Source: Gnetum montanum
Taxonomy: Eukaryota; Streptophyta; Gnetopsida; Gnetales; Gnetaceae
DNA length: 62,000 nucleotides
Assembly (NCBI GenBank): GCA_015680685.1
Contig: MNCI01003573.1
Location: 741,107 to 803,106 of the forward strand
Direction: 5' to 3'
Position numbers and translations under genes: made by a program. Shown one piece after another: positions 11,108-22,702 of this stretch (position 1 is its first letter; every line of letters starts with the position of its first letter). Below the pieces are notes generated by a model. The model did not search any database and was not told the origin of the DNA. It was given only the letters and a program-made list of their open reading frames with translations.

Positions 11108-12310
11108 TTAGCATAGGTGGCCATCTCCCCCACGATTGAGTTGGAAGGAGGAGATCCAAAATAGTAAGTAGGGTTGTATACTAATAGAGGTAGCATGTGT
11201 ATTTTTTTTCCTAAGCTCATGGAAAGGTTTGGTTTGTTGCACGTTGACCAATAGTTTCTTGTCTAGGCTCTCAGGTTTGTATATTGTCATGGCCCTTGAA
11301 GGAAAAGTTGCATAAATAATATAAGGTCCTTCCCACAATGTTTGAAATTTAGTACGTTGTGGACATGTGTGGGATTCCAATAGAGAACCTTATCTCCTGG
11401 TTGATATTTAACTTTCCTAATCTTTAGGTCATGATGTTTTTTATTGAATGCCTTATGCAATTCATTAGATGATAGGGTAGCTAGTCAATTTTCATCTAGC
11501 AAGTTAAGGGTTACCAATCATTGTTTCTATGCTAGATCAAGGTCAAGGTTGGGGTCACATGTCATGGATAATGTATGGAGCTTGGTTTGAATGGGAAGTG
11601 TTAGTAATTTACCGTACACTAACTCATAGGGAAAGTAGCCTGTAGGGAGTTTCCATGTGGAGTGGTATGCCCAAAGAGCATTGTTTAGTTTAGTGCTCCA
11701 GTCTCACCTAAACTTACTAATAGTTCTTGTCAATATTTTCATAATCTCTCTATTGGTGACTTCGGCTTGATCATTCGCTTGGGGGTGGTATGGTATTATC
11801 AGTTTGTGTTCAACCCCTAATCATTGCATTAATTTCTAAAAAGTTGTGCTTGTGAAGTGGGTATCGTTATCTGAAATAAGCACATAAGGCACACCAAACT
11901 TGTTTATGATTTTTTGTTGAACAAATCGTGTAGCTGTAGATGATATACAATATTTAATAGTAGCTGCTTCTGCCCATTTAGTTAGGTAATCAACAACAAC
12001 AATAATATAAGCTTTTCCATTGGACATTGGTGTAATTGGCCCCATAAAATCAATTCCCCAAATGTTGAAGGGTTCTAACAATTGGATTCATTATTTTGGA
12101 CCCTTCATTCTAGCAGTCATTCCCCCATCACGTTGATAGCACTCACAAGATTGGACGAAATGATAGGCATCAGGAAACAATATAGGCCAATAATATCCTA
12201 CAAGCAAGATCTTGATGGTCGTTTGTCTCCTAGCATAATGACCCCCACAAGGACCATCATGGGCATCTTGGAGAACTCTTAGTTGATCTATATAAGGAAC
12301 ACACCATCAA
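11108..12310 (-). pseudogene. E3 integrase
   Basis: Reading down the minus strand, zinc-binding-type sequence (about 12300-12110) is followed by the catalytic core from 12081. The core keeps the first Asp (IWGIDFMGP) and the second (ISDNDTHF). The region with the catalytic Glu is broken by stops between 11830 and 11400. The C-terminal part at 11380-11108 keeps a GPY-type motif (LWEGPYII) and ends LNRGGDGHLC. The wording is Athila-like. Integrase would insert the cDNA; this copy is dead. Confidence 0.75.
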
Positions 12311-12539
12311 ATCAAGCCATCGGGACACACTTTGTAAAGTTGCCCATTGATCTCCATATAGTACTTGGCTTGGTGAAGAAACTATTGTTTCTTCTTAAGG
12401 TTTAACTCTTGTGGTATTTGTTAGGTGAGGAGATAGGTAAGAATGCTATTGTACTAGTTTGTCTCCATGGGTGATTGATTATTCACTACAACAACAAAGA
12501 AGAATTCATTAGAGAAATAATCAAAAATTTCATACTCAT

Positions 12540-12900
12540 CCTCTTTGTTGTCCCATCACAACCAAGATAAATGATCAGCAACTACGTTCTCAGTGCTTTT
12601 ACGATCGATCATCATAAGATCAAACTCTTGTAAGATTACAAGCCATCGTATGATACGAGGGCTTACCATTGGCTTATTCATGAGGAACCTTATTACACTA
12701 TGATCTGTATGTACATATACTTTATATTCTAATACATAGTGTCTAAACATTTCTAGTGCAAACACTACAGCCTTAATTCCTTCTTTGTGGTAGTATAGTT
12801 AAGTTGTGCACCAATGATACTTCTACTTACATAGTGGATGTAGTAAGGATACTTTTGGTCATCTAACTATGTAAGTATGGCTCCTAAGGCATAGTTGGAC
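12540..12900 (-). pseudogene. E3 RNase H
   Basis: The open part (12765-12556) reads FALEMFRHYVLEYKVYVHTDHS, then RFLMNKP, RWLVILQEFDL and ENVVADHLSWL. These are the standard landmarks of a Ty3/gypsy RNase H, with the third catalytic Asp (TDHS) and the fourth (VADH) still present. The N-terminal part up to 12900 contains stops. Unlike in E4 and E5, no second RNase H follows. Confidence 0.75.
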
Positions 12901-12984
12901 ATGTTAGTCATGATATGGAATGGTTTGGACCAGTCAGGATCTTGTAGAATAGGTGTTTCTACTAGCTTCTGTTTCAGAGTTTGG

Positions 12985-13811
12985 AAAGCTAATTCGCATT
13001 CCCTGGTCCACTTGAAAGGTATGTCCTTTTTGTTAATTCTACCAATGATTTGGAAACCTCTGAAAAGTTCTCAATAAATCTCCTATAGTAGCCAGTATGT
13101 CCAAGAAATGATTGAATATCTTTAACATTTTTTGGTTGATGGGTAATTCCTTGGATAATTTTGATTTTCTTGGGGTCTACATTTATCCCCGTGTGTGAGA
13201 TTTTGTGCTCTAGTACTACATCTTTTTGGACCATCAAATGGATTTTCTACCAGTTGAGCCTCAAATTGGTTTCTACACATCTTTTTAACACTTGCTCCAA
13301 CTGGTCCAAGGCTTGATCAAAGTTTGCTCCATAAGTGCAGACTTCATCCATAAAAACCTACATTCCATTCCCTATCTGATGTTGGAATATGCTTAGAACT
13401 AGTCATTGAAATGTTGCAGGGGCATTTTACAAGCCAAACGAAATCTGTTCATATGCGAACGTTCCCCAAGGATTGGTGAATGTAGTCTACGCTTGGGCTT
13501 CTAGGGCTATTTGTATTTGGTTATATCCACTATATCCATCCAGAAAATTGTTATAGCGATGCCCTACGATGGTGTCTAAGACTTGGTCAAGAAATGGAAA
13601 TGGAAAGTGATCTTTGAATGTTGCCATATTTAGTAGCCTAAAATCTATGTACACCCTCCATTTACCTCCCTTTTTAGGCACAATAACTAAGGGGTTGACC
13701 CATTTGCTATCAGTAATGAGGTATATGAACCCAGCCTTGAGAATTTTTTTGATTTCTTCCTTAACTACTTGCTTTAGCTTAGGGTTCAATTACCTCTGTG
13801 GTTGTCTTTGA
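12985..13811 (-). pseudogene. E3 reverse transcriptase
   Basis: The first open segment (13789-13487) carries the fingers and palm: LKQVVKEEIKKILKAGFIY, VNPLVIVPKKGGKW, VYIDFRLLN, FLDGYSGYNQI. The catalytic loop reads FMDEV at 13354-13340, in place of the usual F/YMDD, so one catalytic Asp is Glu. The connection segment (13237-12989) reads GHTGYYRRFIENFSE. Stops and at least one shift separate the segments. It is an Athila-like Ty3/gypsy RT, no longer active. Confidence 0.8.
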
Positions 13812-13936
13812 GGCTTCATGGAGGGGTCAATGTAAATTCTATGTTGGCATATTCTAGGATCTATTCCAGTTAATTCAAGATATGACCAAGCAAAGGATTC
13901 CGACCATTTATTTATTACCTTTAGCAATTCTTTTTT

Positions 13937-14880
13937 CTATTGAGGAGCAAGCCTAGCATTGATAATTATTAGTTTTTCATTTTTAAGGAATGTGTATTCC
14001 ATATCGGTGGGCAATGGTTTTAGCTCAAGGGATTTCTGCTTAAATTTCTCAGGGATTTCCAACTTCCCTGAGTTGACATTTTGAAGGTTAATACTTAGAA
14101 GTTGGCAGTGGACTTGCTCTAATGCGTCTATGCTATCAATGTAAGCACAAGTCAAACCCTCAATTGGTTCCATGCATATGAGTAATCTGCTTTCCTGATT
14201 AGCTGTCAACCACTGGGTGTCTTCCTATCACGTGGCTACTACATATAGGCATCTTTGTATGTTAATCACTTGTGCACACTGATTGCATGCAAGCAATGGT
14301 AAACTTTGCACAAACCATAACCTTTGCACGCAATTACACATTGTGTCACTGTATGTGATGCACATAACTTTCTTCTTCTTGATCTTTCCAAATGTATTTT
14401 CCTTTGATATTTCTAAGGAAAGATGACGGATTCCTAGGTGTGTGTTGATGGTGCTTAGCCATGCCCATTCCATTATGATTGGGAAGTCCCCCTTACCATT
14501 GTTTACCTGAATCACTAGGAAGTCAGCTAGGTACGATCACCCACAAATAGTGGTAATAATATCTTCCACTAGTCCCAATGGGACAATGATGGACTAGTCA
14601 AAAAACTCCAGATGGATGTTGCTCTTTTTTAATGGAGGCAAGTTCTAGGCCTTGTACATTTCTTGAGAAATCAAGTTGACACTGGAACTTAAATTTAAAA
14701 GACCCTTGCATGATGTATTTTTAGAAATTTGTAAGTATATTAGAGGACTCACAGGATCAGAGAATTTCCTGGGAAGGTGGCTAGCTTTGATCCAATCAGT
14801 GATGGCATGTGTTAGCATGATCATATGCATTGAGTGTAGTGGTTAAGTTGAAGGAGGCTCCAAAGTTTTGATTGATACTA
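13937..14880 (-). pseudogene. E3 protease and protease-RT linker
   Basis: The segment 14830-14645 ends SCKGLLNLSSSVNLISQEMYK, which aligns with the retropepsin active site (Leu-Leu-Asp-Ser/Thr-Gly-Ala-x-x-Asn-Leu-Ile). Here the catalytic Asp appears as Asn. Downstream, FPIIMEWAWL at about 14490-14460 is a decayed version of the conserved I-I-L-G-R-P-W-L strand. The linker 14209-13937 is open for 90 codons and leads into RT. Function is lost. Confidence 0.55.
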
Positions 14881-15179
14881 AGGCATCTAAGGAATTTATT
14901 ACTTGTGATTTTAATGGATTGGTTGTTCTGTTGGTTCTAAGGAAAGGTCTTTTCTTCATGTGGTTATTGGAACCAACAGTAGGTTGAGAGTTAACAACCC
15001 TTGTGGCATTATGTTGCTACGGTTGGGTAGGGATTTCACCTTGCATAGCTCGAGTAGGTGATAGTGGAGCTATTGGTGGAAGAGATGTGGTTAGATGAGA
15101 AGGATGATATGCTTGCAAAATATTTCCCCTAGAGGATGGAGTCCCATAATACTCGCAGGCTTGGTAGTGAGGTTGAGGA

Positions 15180-16995
15180 GTGATGTGATCAATAGAGTCA
15201 CATGGGGAGATTGGCTACTACACATAATATCCATATAGGTCAAGTTGCCGGTAAGGATACTATTGCCTTAATGGTGGCATTTCCCATGATTGTGGGTGCT
15301 TCCACTATTGATATTGCTCAATTGATTGTGGTGGAGTTCCACTTGGATAATATGTTAAGGGTTGGTGGAATTGTCTTGGGTTACCTTGGGGGTAAGATAA
15401 CCTTTGGGGTGCTTGTCGTTTGTTCAATCGTGGCTTGAGTGCATACACTCCAGACTCTTGCAGATGTGAGATTATAGGGAAACATCCCTTAGGATGGTCA
15501 TATTGACATATTTCACATTCACTGTCATTGTCTATTTTTGACTCCACCACCTCTTCAATGATGCCAACTTTGCCCTTACCCTTGCTATGTGCATGTTCAA
15601 CTTCTCTCTTTTTTCCTTTTTTGTGATCATTACCTTGCTCTCTAGACTCCTCTACTATTTTAAGAACATATTGAAATCTATTATCTGTGGAATCCCACAT
15701 TTGGTCTACCTTTTCCAATACTTTTGATGTCAACTTTTGGATAGGCAAAGTTTTCCTATTTACCATCTATTCGAGTAGTGACTCTTCTTCATCCTCACAA
15801 AATCTTACTCCCCTCTTCCAAAGGGAAGGATCTTGGTTATAATTTTCCACACTTTCTCTCTTCCATAGCTCAGCTTCTTCCTTAGCAACTTGCTCCAATA
15901 GTCTTTGAATTTGATGGGACCTAAGCTCAGATAGTCTTCCTTGGTCATAAGTCCCAAGGGTTCTTCTCGTTTCATGTCTAATCCCATCCATGAGATGGCA
16001 TAGTTGATCCCTTTGTGAATAACCATGGATAGGACAATGGTGTAACAGTGCATAATATTGGCCCATGGTAGCATCCAAGGGTTCATTTCCTCCTTGTTTC
16101 CAGCCTTGGATTTTCTTTCGCACGTTAGACACTCAGGGGTATGTTTGATACTTGTCCTTAAATAGTTCTAATATAGTACTCCACCTACAAATGGATTTCG
16201 GTTCTAAAGACTAGTACCAACTTTCTGCTTCTTTAACTAGTGTCTATGGAAAAAAAATTAAGTTTTTTCCATTCATTCTCTATATTTTGTAAGGCACATG
16301 CATCATGGAATGCTTGTAAGTGATTCTAAGGATTAGCGTTGTGTCCCCCTTCAAATCATGGGATATTGTTCATATCTAATCTCTTGATCCTAATATCTTT
16401 CTAGTGCCTTGTTGGAATTCTAATAGCCTCAGTTATGTCTAACATACTTCGAGTAGTGAGTAGGGGTTCATCGTGATCATTTCGTCCATGGCGTCTATGA
16501 CGCCTATATTGTTCCCTACTCTCCCTTCTTCTATGTCATGACTCTCTAGAGTGCCCTTGTCCCCTTTCCTGGCTATTTCATCTATGACTTCCACTTTGCC
16601 TACCTTTATCCCCATGGTCTTTTTCTTTATGACCACATTCGAATATTGAAGGAGAGGTGAAGGAGATGATGAAGTTGAAGATGAAGGAGAACCATCATCA
16701 TGATGGTGTCTGCTACATTCTCTTTTGCTATCTCAGCCCCAATCGCGATTGCCATCAGAATGTCCACCTTTATCATGAGTTCGTGTCCCTTTTTTGGATC
16801 ATTTGTGCCCATGGGTATCAAAACTTGGGTTATGAATAGTAGAATGAAGGTTATGATATACAACCCTTTGGCCAAAGTCAAGGAGAGGAACATCATTATG
16901 TGGGTGATTGCCTAAGGTAGGTTCATCACCCTCATTTTCACTTAAGACATGTGAGACATCCTGTGACCACTTACCCTTCAAAGACTTATGATATC
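15180..16995 (-). pseudogene. E3 gag
   Basis: The N-terminal part (16981-16439) is rich in charged residues and His. The capsid-like domain lies around 16250-15900 (KIQGWKQGGNEPLD, LCHLMDGIRHETRRTLG) and aligns with E6 gag (IQGWKQGQHEPLD, LFHIIDGLCNEIRETLG). Residues CEICQYDHPKGC near 15515 form a short zinc-knuckle-like array, CX2CX3HX3C. A single TAG at 15767-15769 divides two otherwise continuous frames. The 5' leader and primer site are missing because the sequence changes to LTR at about 17005. Confidence 0.7.
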
Positions 16996-17005
16996 TCTTG
17001 TATTA

Positions 17006-17219
17006 CAAAGTGGTCATGCTTGTGTGTTTTAACAATTTGCTTAATTGATCAAAATGAATTGCTGTGCTAATAACAGAAATGTAAAGTGCATAAAATAAAA
17101 TAAAATAAAATAAATACATAAGAAAGTAAAATAAAAGAAATGCATAAGAAAAAAATCTCAAGTGCTACAAGGATGAATCCAAGAGCTCATCTTTATTGCC
17201 ATACACAAGGTGTGCTTAG
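17006..17219 (-). mobile_element. E3-type 5' LTR remnant, inner half (split by E4)
   Basis: This matches E3 LTR 9580-9780 closely, from aagtggt to the cttag at 17215-17219 where E4 has inserted. The part of the LTR nearer to gag (about 400 bp), the primer site and the leader are absent. Sequence left of about 17002 is already gag. A shared attaca at the join suggests a deletion with microhomology. Confidence 0.75.
17215..17219. repeat. E4 target site duplication, left copy
   Basis: The string cttag stands immediately before the LTR start TGAAACACC. It recurs at 34406-34410 immediately after the other LTR end, so E4 inserted here in one step. Confidence 0.9.
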
Positions 17220-17389
17220 TGAAACACCGTGAAAAATCACAAGTCGGACTCAGGCAAAGATTCGTAATTCAAGCAGGGGCACATGTCAAAAATCCAGAAG
17301 GGAGAACAAGACAGAGCAACACCAAGAGACGTGTAGCATCAAGTCTTCAATTTCCTGTGCAGATTTCTACTCTTACTGTGTTTTCTCTG

Positions 17390-17870
17390 TTTACGCTATA
17401 TCACGCGACGCTGCGTAATGGCGCTTAGCGCGATTTTTACTTAGGCATAGGAAGAAGCTTAAGTAGCATAATATGCGACTTCCTATATATTCTGCTAAGT
17501 CTTTTGTTCAAGGTCAGGTTTACGCTCTGTTACGCACGGTAGCGTAATAAGCTCCAGAACAGTCAAAGGCAAAGTCTAAGAAAGTGCGATTGCTAATCAT
17601 ACGCTCATCACGCAACGCAACGTATTGCAGCGTATTGCATCGCCAAGCTAAACATTGTTTACGCTCCATTACGCATGGCTGCGTGAGAAAGCGTAAAACA
17701 ACTTGAATCCTTTCTTTCCATGTTACGTTACGCTCATACACGCAACGCAGTGTGATGAGCGTAATATAACCCAAAGACGGTTGAGACATGCCCGACGTAA
17801 ACCTCTTCTTCACACGCACAATATGCGAACGAGCGTATTGTGCGTAGTCATGAGGTTTGACGCAAAAATG
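17390..17870 (+). promoter_or_regulatory. E4 U3 inverted repeats built on TTACGC / GCGTAA
   Basis: TTACGC or its complement GCGTAA occurs about a dozen times in 480 bp and often forms arms of inverted repeats. One pair has ten-base arms: TTACGCTCAT (about 17728) and ATGAGCGTAA (about 17754). Another runs from ttacgctcc (about 17660) to gcgtaaaac (about 17692). The cluster lies just upstream of the TATA box. The same motif is dense at 22800-23290, in the noncoding gap after protease. Role as binding sites is inferred. Confidence 0.6.
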
Positions 17871-17945
17871 ATCAAACCAATAGCACCCGAGACATTCGGG
17901 ACACACGTCATCAGGGTTGCGCCTTTTCCATAGAGCGTCGCAGCC

Positions 17946-17953
17946 TATAAATA
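17946..17953 (+). promoter_or_regulatory. E4 LTR TATA box
   Basis: TATAAATA in the context gcctataaataccccg. The 3' LTR has the same box at 33695-33702, and the E5 LTR has the same core (cctataaatacccc) on its strand. Confidence 0.75.
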
Positions 17954-18662
17954 CCCCGTTTGACAAAGATACAAGAGGAGGTTGGAAAATTAGAGAAGCA
18001 AAAGGCATTTTTCTGAGCACTGGAGCACTTATCACCCTTTTGAGCAGAGATACAGAGAGCAGCGCTTTGGCAATTGTTGACAGCATCACCTTCCAGCAGA
18101 AATAGAGCATAGTGCACTTTGAGTACTGGCAATAGGAGTAATCGGTCTGCTGGGGGAAGACTCTATTGTTCAGAAACAGTTGATCGGTAGGCGTCAGAGC
18201 TTGACCTTCCTTGCATCCCGGCTTTAGCCTTCGAGGTAGATCGGACTTCTGTTTGGACAGTTTTCTTGTTGTTTTGTGCATTGCTTCACATCCAGTAATC
18301 GGGGTCTCCCCAGTGTAATGAGATATACAAAATATACATTTTTCCAAGTCAAAGCGTAGATCTTGAAATTACACGTTTCTCTTACGCCAGCCTCCTCTTA
18401 TCGTGTTTAGTGTTATCATCATTGTGATTCATCTACATCATTTTCCCCTCATTTTTTTGTGATTTCTCGAATCAGATTGTTTTCACAAGATATTCATCGG
18501 TTTTACTGATTAGTAAGTCCCTGTCTGATCGACAAGACCGTTCAGGGCGCCGCGGATTCATTTTTCCAGCATAGCCCTCGCGCGGATCCGTGGTTAAAAC
18601 TGTGTACGCGGAATTTGTTCGGTATTTTCTAGCTGCCGACATTTTCCATCGTTATATTTTTT

Positions 18663-18681
18663 TGGCGCTAGAAGGAGGGCC
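18663..18681 (+). other. E4 primer-binding site
   Basis: tggcgctagaaggagggcc follows the LTR after a run of six T. The identical 19 bases occur in E5 next to its 5' LTR. The site would pair with the 3' end of a host tRNA. Ogre-type elements are reported to use tRNA-Arg, but I have not matched this sequence to a specific tRNA. Confidence 0.8.
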
Positions 18682-18899
18682 TCAGGCTCCGATCTAGATA
18701 TTTCGGGTAGCCCTGTTAGCGATCTATACCCAAAATCGTAAACGTAATACCTCTAGGGAAGCGTACGATAAGTCGTGTGGTGTAGATCGGTCGCAAGGAC
18801 GATTTCTTTGAAATCCTACAGGGTAGAAAGCCTTTTTGTGCTTTTGTTGCCAACCATTTCTTAGATCCAATTGCCACTTACCGTTAATCTCATTATCCA

Positions 18900-21521
18900 A
18901 TGGATTCCTTTTACACAACCACAACCACCATGGTCCCTACCGATTTAGGTGCCACATCTATGAACCCTATCGCGGTCACCCGGCTAGCTTCGGGTGCTAC
19001 AGGATCTCAGGGACCATTGCACCGATCATTACAACTTCAGGGGAAAGAGCCCATATTCACGGTTATAACCCCTAAAGAATACAACTTCATATGTGTTAAG
19101 ATCCACGCGAAGCTGGCTCTCAGCCGAGCCGAACTAGAAGCGAAACAAAACTTTGAGGTGCTCCACCGAGGGGGCTATGATTTTAAGCCGACAGCTTACG
19201 ACATAATTCCCTTGACCGAACACCAACACGAACTTATCACATAGTTGGTCATGGCCAAAGGCCAAGCTTCACAAGCTATGGTGGAGCCCCAGCATGGGGA
19301 GGAGGAAAAGGACGAATTTGCGGCCCAGTCGGAACATTCGTTCCATACTCTGGAACCTTCCTTCCATACTCTGAGCCTCCAAACGTATATAAATCCCCTG
19401 TTTCCTTTCAACGGGGAAGCCGCACCTCTTGACCCAGCCATGACCGCACAGATGCATGTCCCTGCCATGCCGCAGGCCACCGCGCAGCCGTCTGGGCTTC
19501 AAACACAAATACCGCATAATCACACGGGAGCGGCTGCGTCACCACGGGTACTTAGCATCCCAATGGTGATCCCGGCGACCACCACCCCCCATTTCATCCT
19601 GCAGATACAACCCCATAACATATCCGTATCTCGCCTGGCGCAGACCTTGTCACTTCCGCCCCCTCTGACTCAACAGATCGCCGCAGCCGCTCAGTCACAA
19701 ATTTACGCCCAACAGCCTGCTGCAGGTCAATGGGCCAACCCGGCGGTGCAACAGACCCAGTCTGTGGTGTATGGTGCATGACCCCCGGTTGCGCCCGTAA
19801 CGTATGTTCCACAGGGGGTACCCCAGTATCCTCATCCTTATCTTGTGCAGCAGGCGGCAGCTAACCCCTCTGCCCAAGCCAGCGGGTGGTGGTCTTCACA
19901 GGCTCCCTTGCCTACTGGGATCCCTGCCCCACAACCGGCCGGTCAACCTCGCCCGTCCTTTCCATTTCTTGGCGCTGCCATCCTTGTCCAACCTCCTATT
20001 CCTTCTGTGCAAACACCCCCGTTGACGGGCCTGGACCAAGCCTTCCAGCTGATACAGACTCTTACCGAAGAGGTTTGATGCCTCAAAGCCGCTAGTTCTG
20101 ACACCGTTCAGATGATGGACTTCTATTAGGATGATCCGATTAGTCCAGCGGTCCCTATGCTGTCGTTGTCGCCAGGGATGTCTCTGCCTCATTTCACCAG
20201 GTATAATGGGGAGGGAGATCCAAACTCTCACTTGGTCACGTTTAGATCTGAGTCCTTGTTGTTGCAATAGTGGCCACATACCATTATCTGAGTCTTTGTG
20301 ATGTCTTTAACAGGGAAAGCTTTGGACTGGTACCGAGCCCTCCCGCTTTCCTCCATCTCAACCCTAGAAGAACTGCTGACCCAATTTGTGACTCGCTTCA
20401 AATACAATCTGAAACTGGAAGTCACATTGGATCAGCTCATCGGGGTGAAACAAGACCCGCTCGAGCCTGTCCAAAAGTTTATACAGTGCTGGAATGCTAC
20501 CTTGAATGAGATCTGCGAGCCGATCGCGGACTCACATACACTGGTGATGTTCAAGGGAGCAGTCAATGACTTCATTAAGTTAAAGCTGTATTACCTTTCC
20601 CCTAATTCTTTACATCAGGCCTTCGCTCAAGTTAGAAGCATCCAGGATGCCGCGGAGGCTAGCAAAGACCAGGCGTATGTTGCCTATAGGAATGCACATA
20701 ACAAGAACAAAGACAAAGGCAAAGCAGTGACAACGACAGTAGCTGCAATGACTGAAAGTGCACAGACGAAGAACAAAAAGGTACTCACAGTGCCTTCGGA
20801 AACCACGACTGGTGCCGGCACTAGCCAAACCACAACTACCCCTGAAGGCCCCCCCTAGCCTAAGCCAAACTTTGAGTGTAAGGATCGTTCAAAGTACACG
20901 ATGTTACCTGTAAAGCATTCTGAACTGCTGAAACAACTGTTAGGGGTAGGGCACATTCAACCTAAGAAGGTGTCCGAGGAGGCTCTGAAGTGGCACAGAC
21001 GTAATTGCGAACTGCTGAAGAACCCTGCTTTAGCCTTACCTAATGAACCACCAGTTCCAAGATCTTTCAGGCTGGACCGTTTCTGTGACTACCACCAGAT
21101 GTGTGGTTACGATACGGATTATTGCTGGGCGTTGAAAGATGACATTCAACGTATGCTAGATGATGATTCGCTTAAGTTGGATGCCAGCAACCTGACATGT
21201 CCGGAAAACCAAACATTGCACGTATACAAGGACCCGTTGAATGCAAACGATGATCCTTATACGATCACTGTGGTGAGTACGGATGGTGAGAAAAAGGAAC
21301 CGCCAAAACAACCTTTTATTTTGTGTGTCCTTGCCAGCTCACAAAAAGGGCCAACCACTCCATCAGTAGCCAGCGGGGTCTCAAGGCTGTCCTTCATTAT
21401 ACAGGCACCTTCTCGAACGCACTCTCAGTCATGTAGCAACAGCCAAGCCATGGCCTTATTCGCGCTGAAGGTGCCTTTCATCATCAGGGCGCTGAAGCCA
21501 CAGGCTGCTCCTCTTACATAG
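18900..21521 (+). pseudogene. E4 gag
   Basis: The frame starts with ATG at 18900 and continues in one frame into protease. It is interrupted only by stops, at 19242, 19779, 20076, 20127, 20268, 20289, 20856 and 21519. The N-terminal part is followed by a long Pro/Gln/Ala-rich stretch (about 19300-20040). The capsid-type domain (about 20160-20640) contains GKALDWYRALPL and FKGAVNDFIKLKLYYL. A later CDYHQMCGYDTDYC resembles the Tat-type zinc motif but has Tyr where the second His is expected. Most stops fall where E5 or the family has Gln or Arg, so this was recently one continuous ORF. Confidence 0.85.
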
Positions 21522-22702
21522 GGGCAAACCTCCAACCAAAAGCATCGACCCTCACCTCCCAAACAAAAGGGAGAGGACACATTAGTTAACGCAACGAAAG
21601 ACCACTCCACGCTCGGCTTCCCTAAGCCTAGGCCACTGGCTTCTGTGCCTTCACCTGCACCTCAGGGACAGGATAAAGGTGCGGAAACGCAACTGCCTTC
21701 TCTTGGCAAGAAAAAGGGCAACCCTCTGACCAACACCATTCCACCTCAGGAGATCCGTCTCTTAGGCCGAATGGAAGAGGACAAGGGGGAAAAACAACCT
21801 AGCTGGGAGAAGGACCTCCTCGACGCATTTACGCAAGTCAAACAGGCTCTCAAACAAAAAAACATAACACTGAGCCTTTACGACCTGCTTATGATGTCTC
21901 GAGAACACCTTGAGGCTATGGTTCGCATGCTGACATCCATATCAGTGGATGAAAGCTTGCTAGCGGAGGAGGAAGTGATACATGTTGTCATGTTTCCTTC
22001 CGAAGCTGAGCAACCTACGCCTTCTTCGCTGACCTTCCATGATGGGTCTATTAAAGTTGACCTTGAGAAAGGCCAGGTAACCACCGAACCTATGTTTATC
22101 ACTATCCAATTCGGTCAATACTGGATCCGGAGAGTACACGTGGACGATGGCGCAGCTACCAACGTCATTCCCTATTCCATCGTGGATAGGCTGGGTCTGG
22201 TCGATCAGATCACACCCACGGCGACGGCCTGCGTAAAATCGTTCAACGGAGCACAGGTTCAGGTTAAGGGGACGGTGCGTATTAAGTTTGTGGTAGGGAA
22301 TCAATTCCCAACAGAAGCCACTTTCTTAGTCGTCGAGGAGATGCCAGGGTTCAACCTGATCTTGGGGAGGCCGTGGTTAGCTCAGCTGAGGGTAGTTTCA
22401 TCACCGATACACCAAGAGATACATCTCCCCTATGCCAGAGGGGAGGTTGTGATAGGCGATGATGAAATCACCCCAGGGCCGTCAATAACATCGAAGAAGA
22501 ACGGGATTCAGAGATAGAAACGACCGATGATCAAACCTGTCTCCAAACCCCACAACAAGTTGACAGCAATGATGACGGGCTAGCTTGGGCTGACCTGCCA
22601 TTTCCGGATGGCAGCGTAGAGGAGGCCAACCATAAGTCTCCTCTCCCTTACGCGACGCTCAACATAAAGGCCATCAAAAGACAATTGCGTATCAATGGTT
22701 GA
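21522..22702 (+). pseudogene. E4 protease
   Basis: This continues the gag frame. The retropepsin domain reads FITIQF...VHVDDGAATNVIPY (active site near 22140), then MPGFNLILGRPWLAQL with the conserved Leu-Gly-Arg-Pro-Trp. Near 22490 a one-base shift moves the frame. In the shifted frame the C-terminal tail (WADLPFPDG, then a final Lys/Arg-rich stretch) matches the end of E5 protease and stops at TGA 22700-22702. The domain cleaves the element polyprotein. Confidence 0.85.

Larger units (their letters stand above)
17220..18656 (+). mobile_element. E4 5' LTR
   Basis: The LTR begins TGAAACACCG and ends ...CGTTATA, where the 3' copy ends ...CATTACA. In the first 320 or so aligned bases I count about 19 differences from the 3' LTR, roughly 16 of them transitions. 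A TATA box lies at 17946, giving a U3 of about 726 bp. A 275-codon antisense ORF (17520-18347) is broken in the other LTR and is not considered a gene. Confidence 0.9.

Noticed and set aside
17520-18347. 275-codon antisense ORF in the E4 5' LTR
   Set aside because: The same stretch in the 3' LTR (33389-34096) is split by stops, and the protein has no recognisable features. Palindromic U3 sequence easily yields long chance ORFs.
19196-19523. Antisense ORFs of 84-94 codons over E4 gag
   Set aside because: They are shadows of the gag frame with no conservation in E5.
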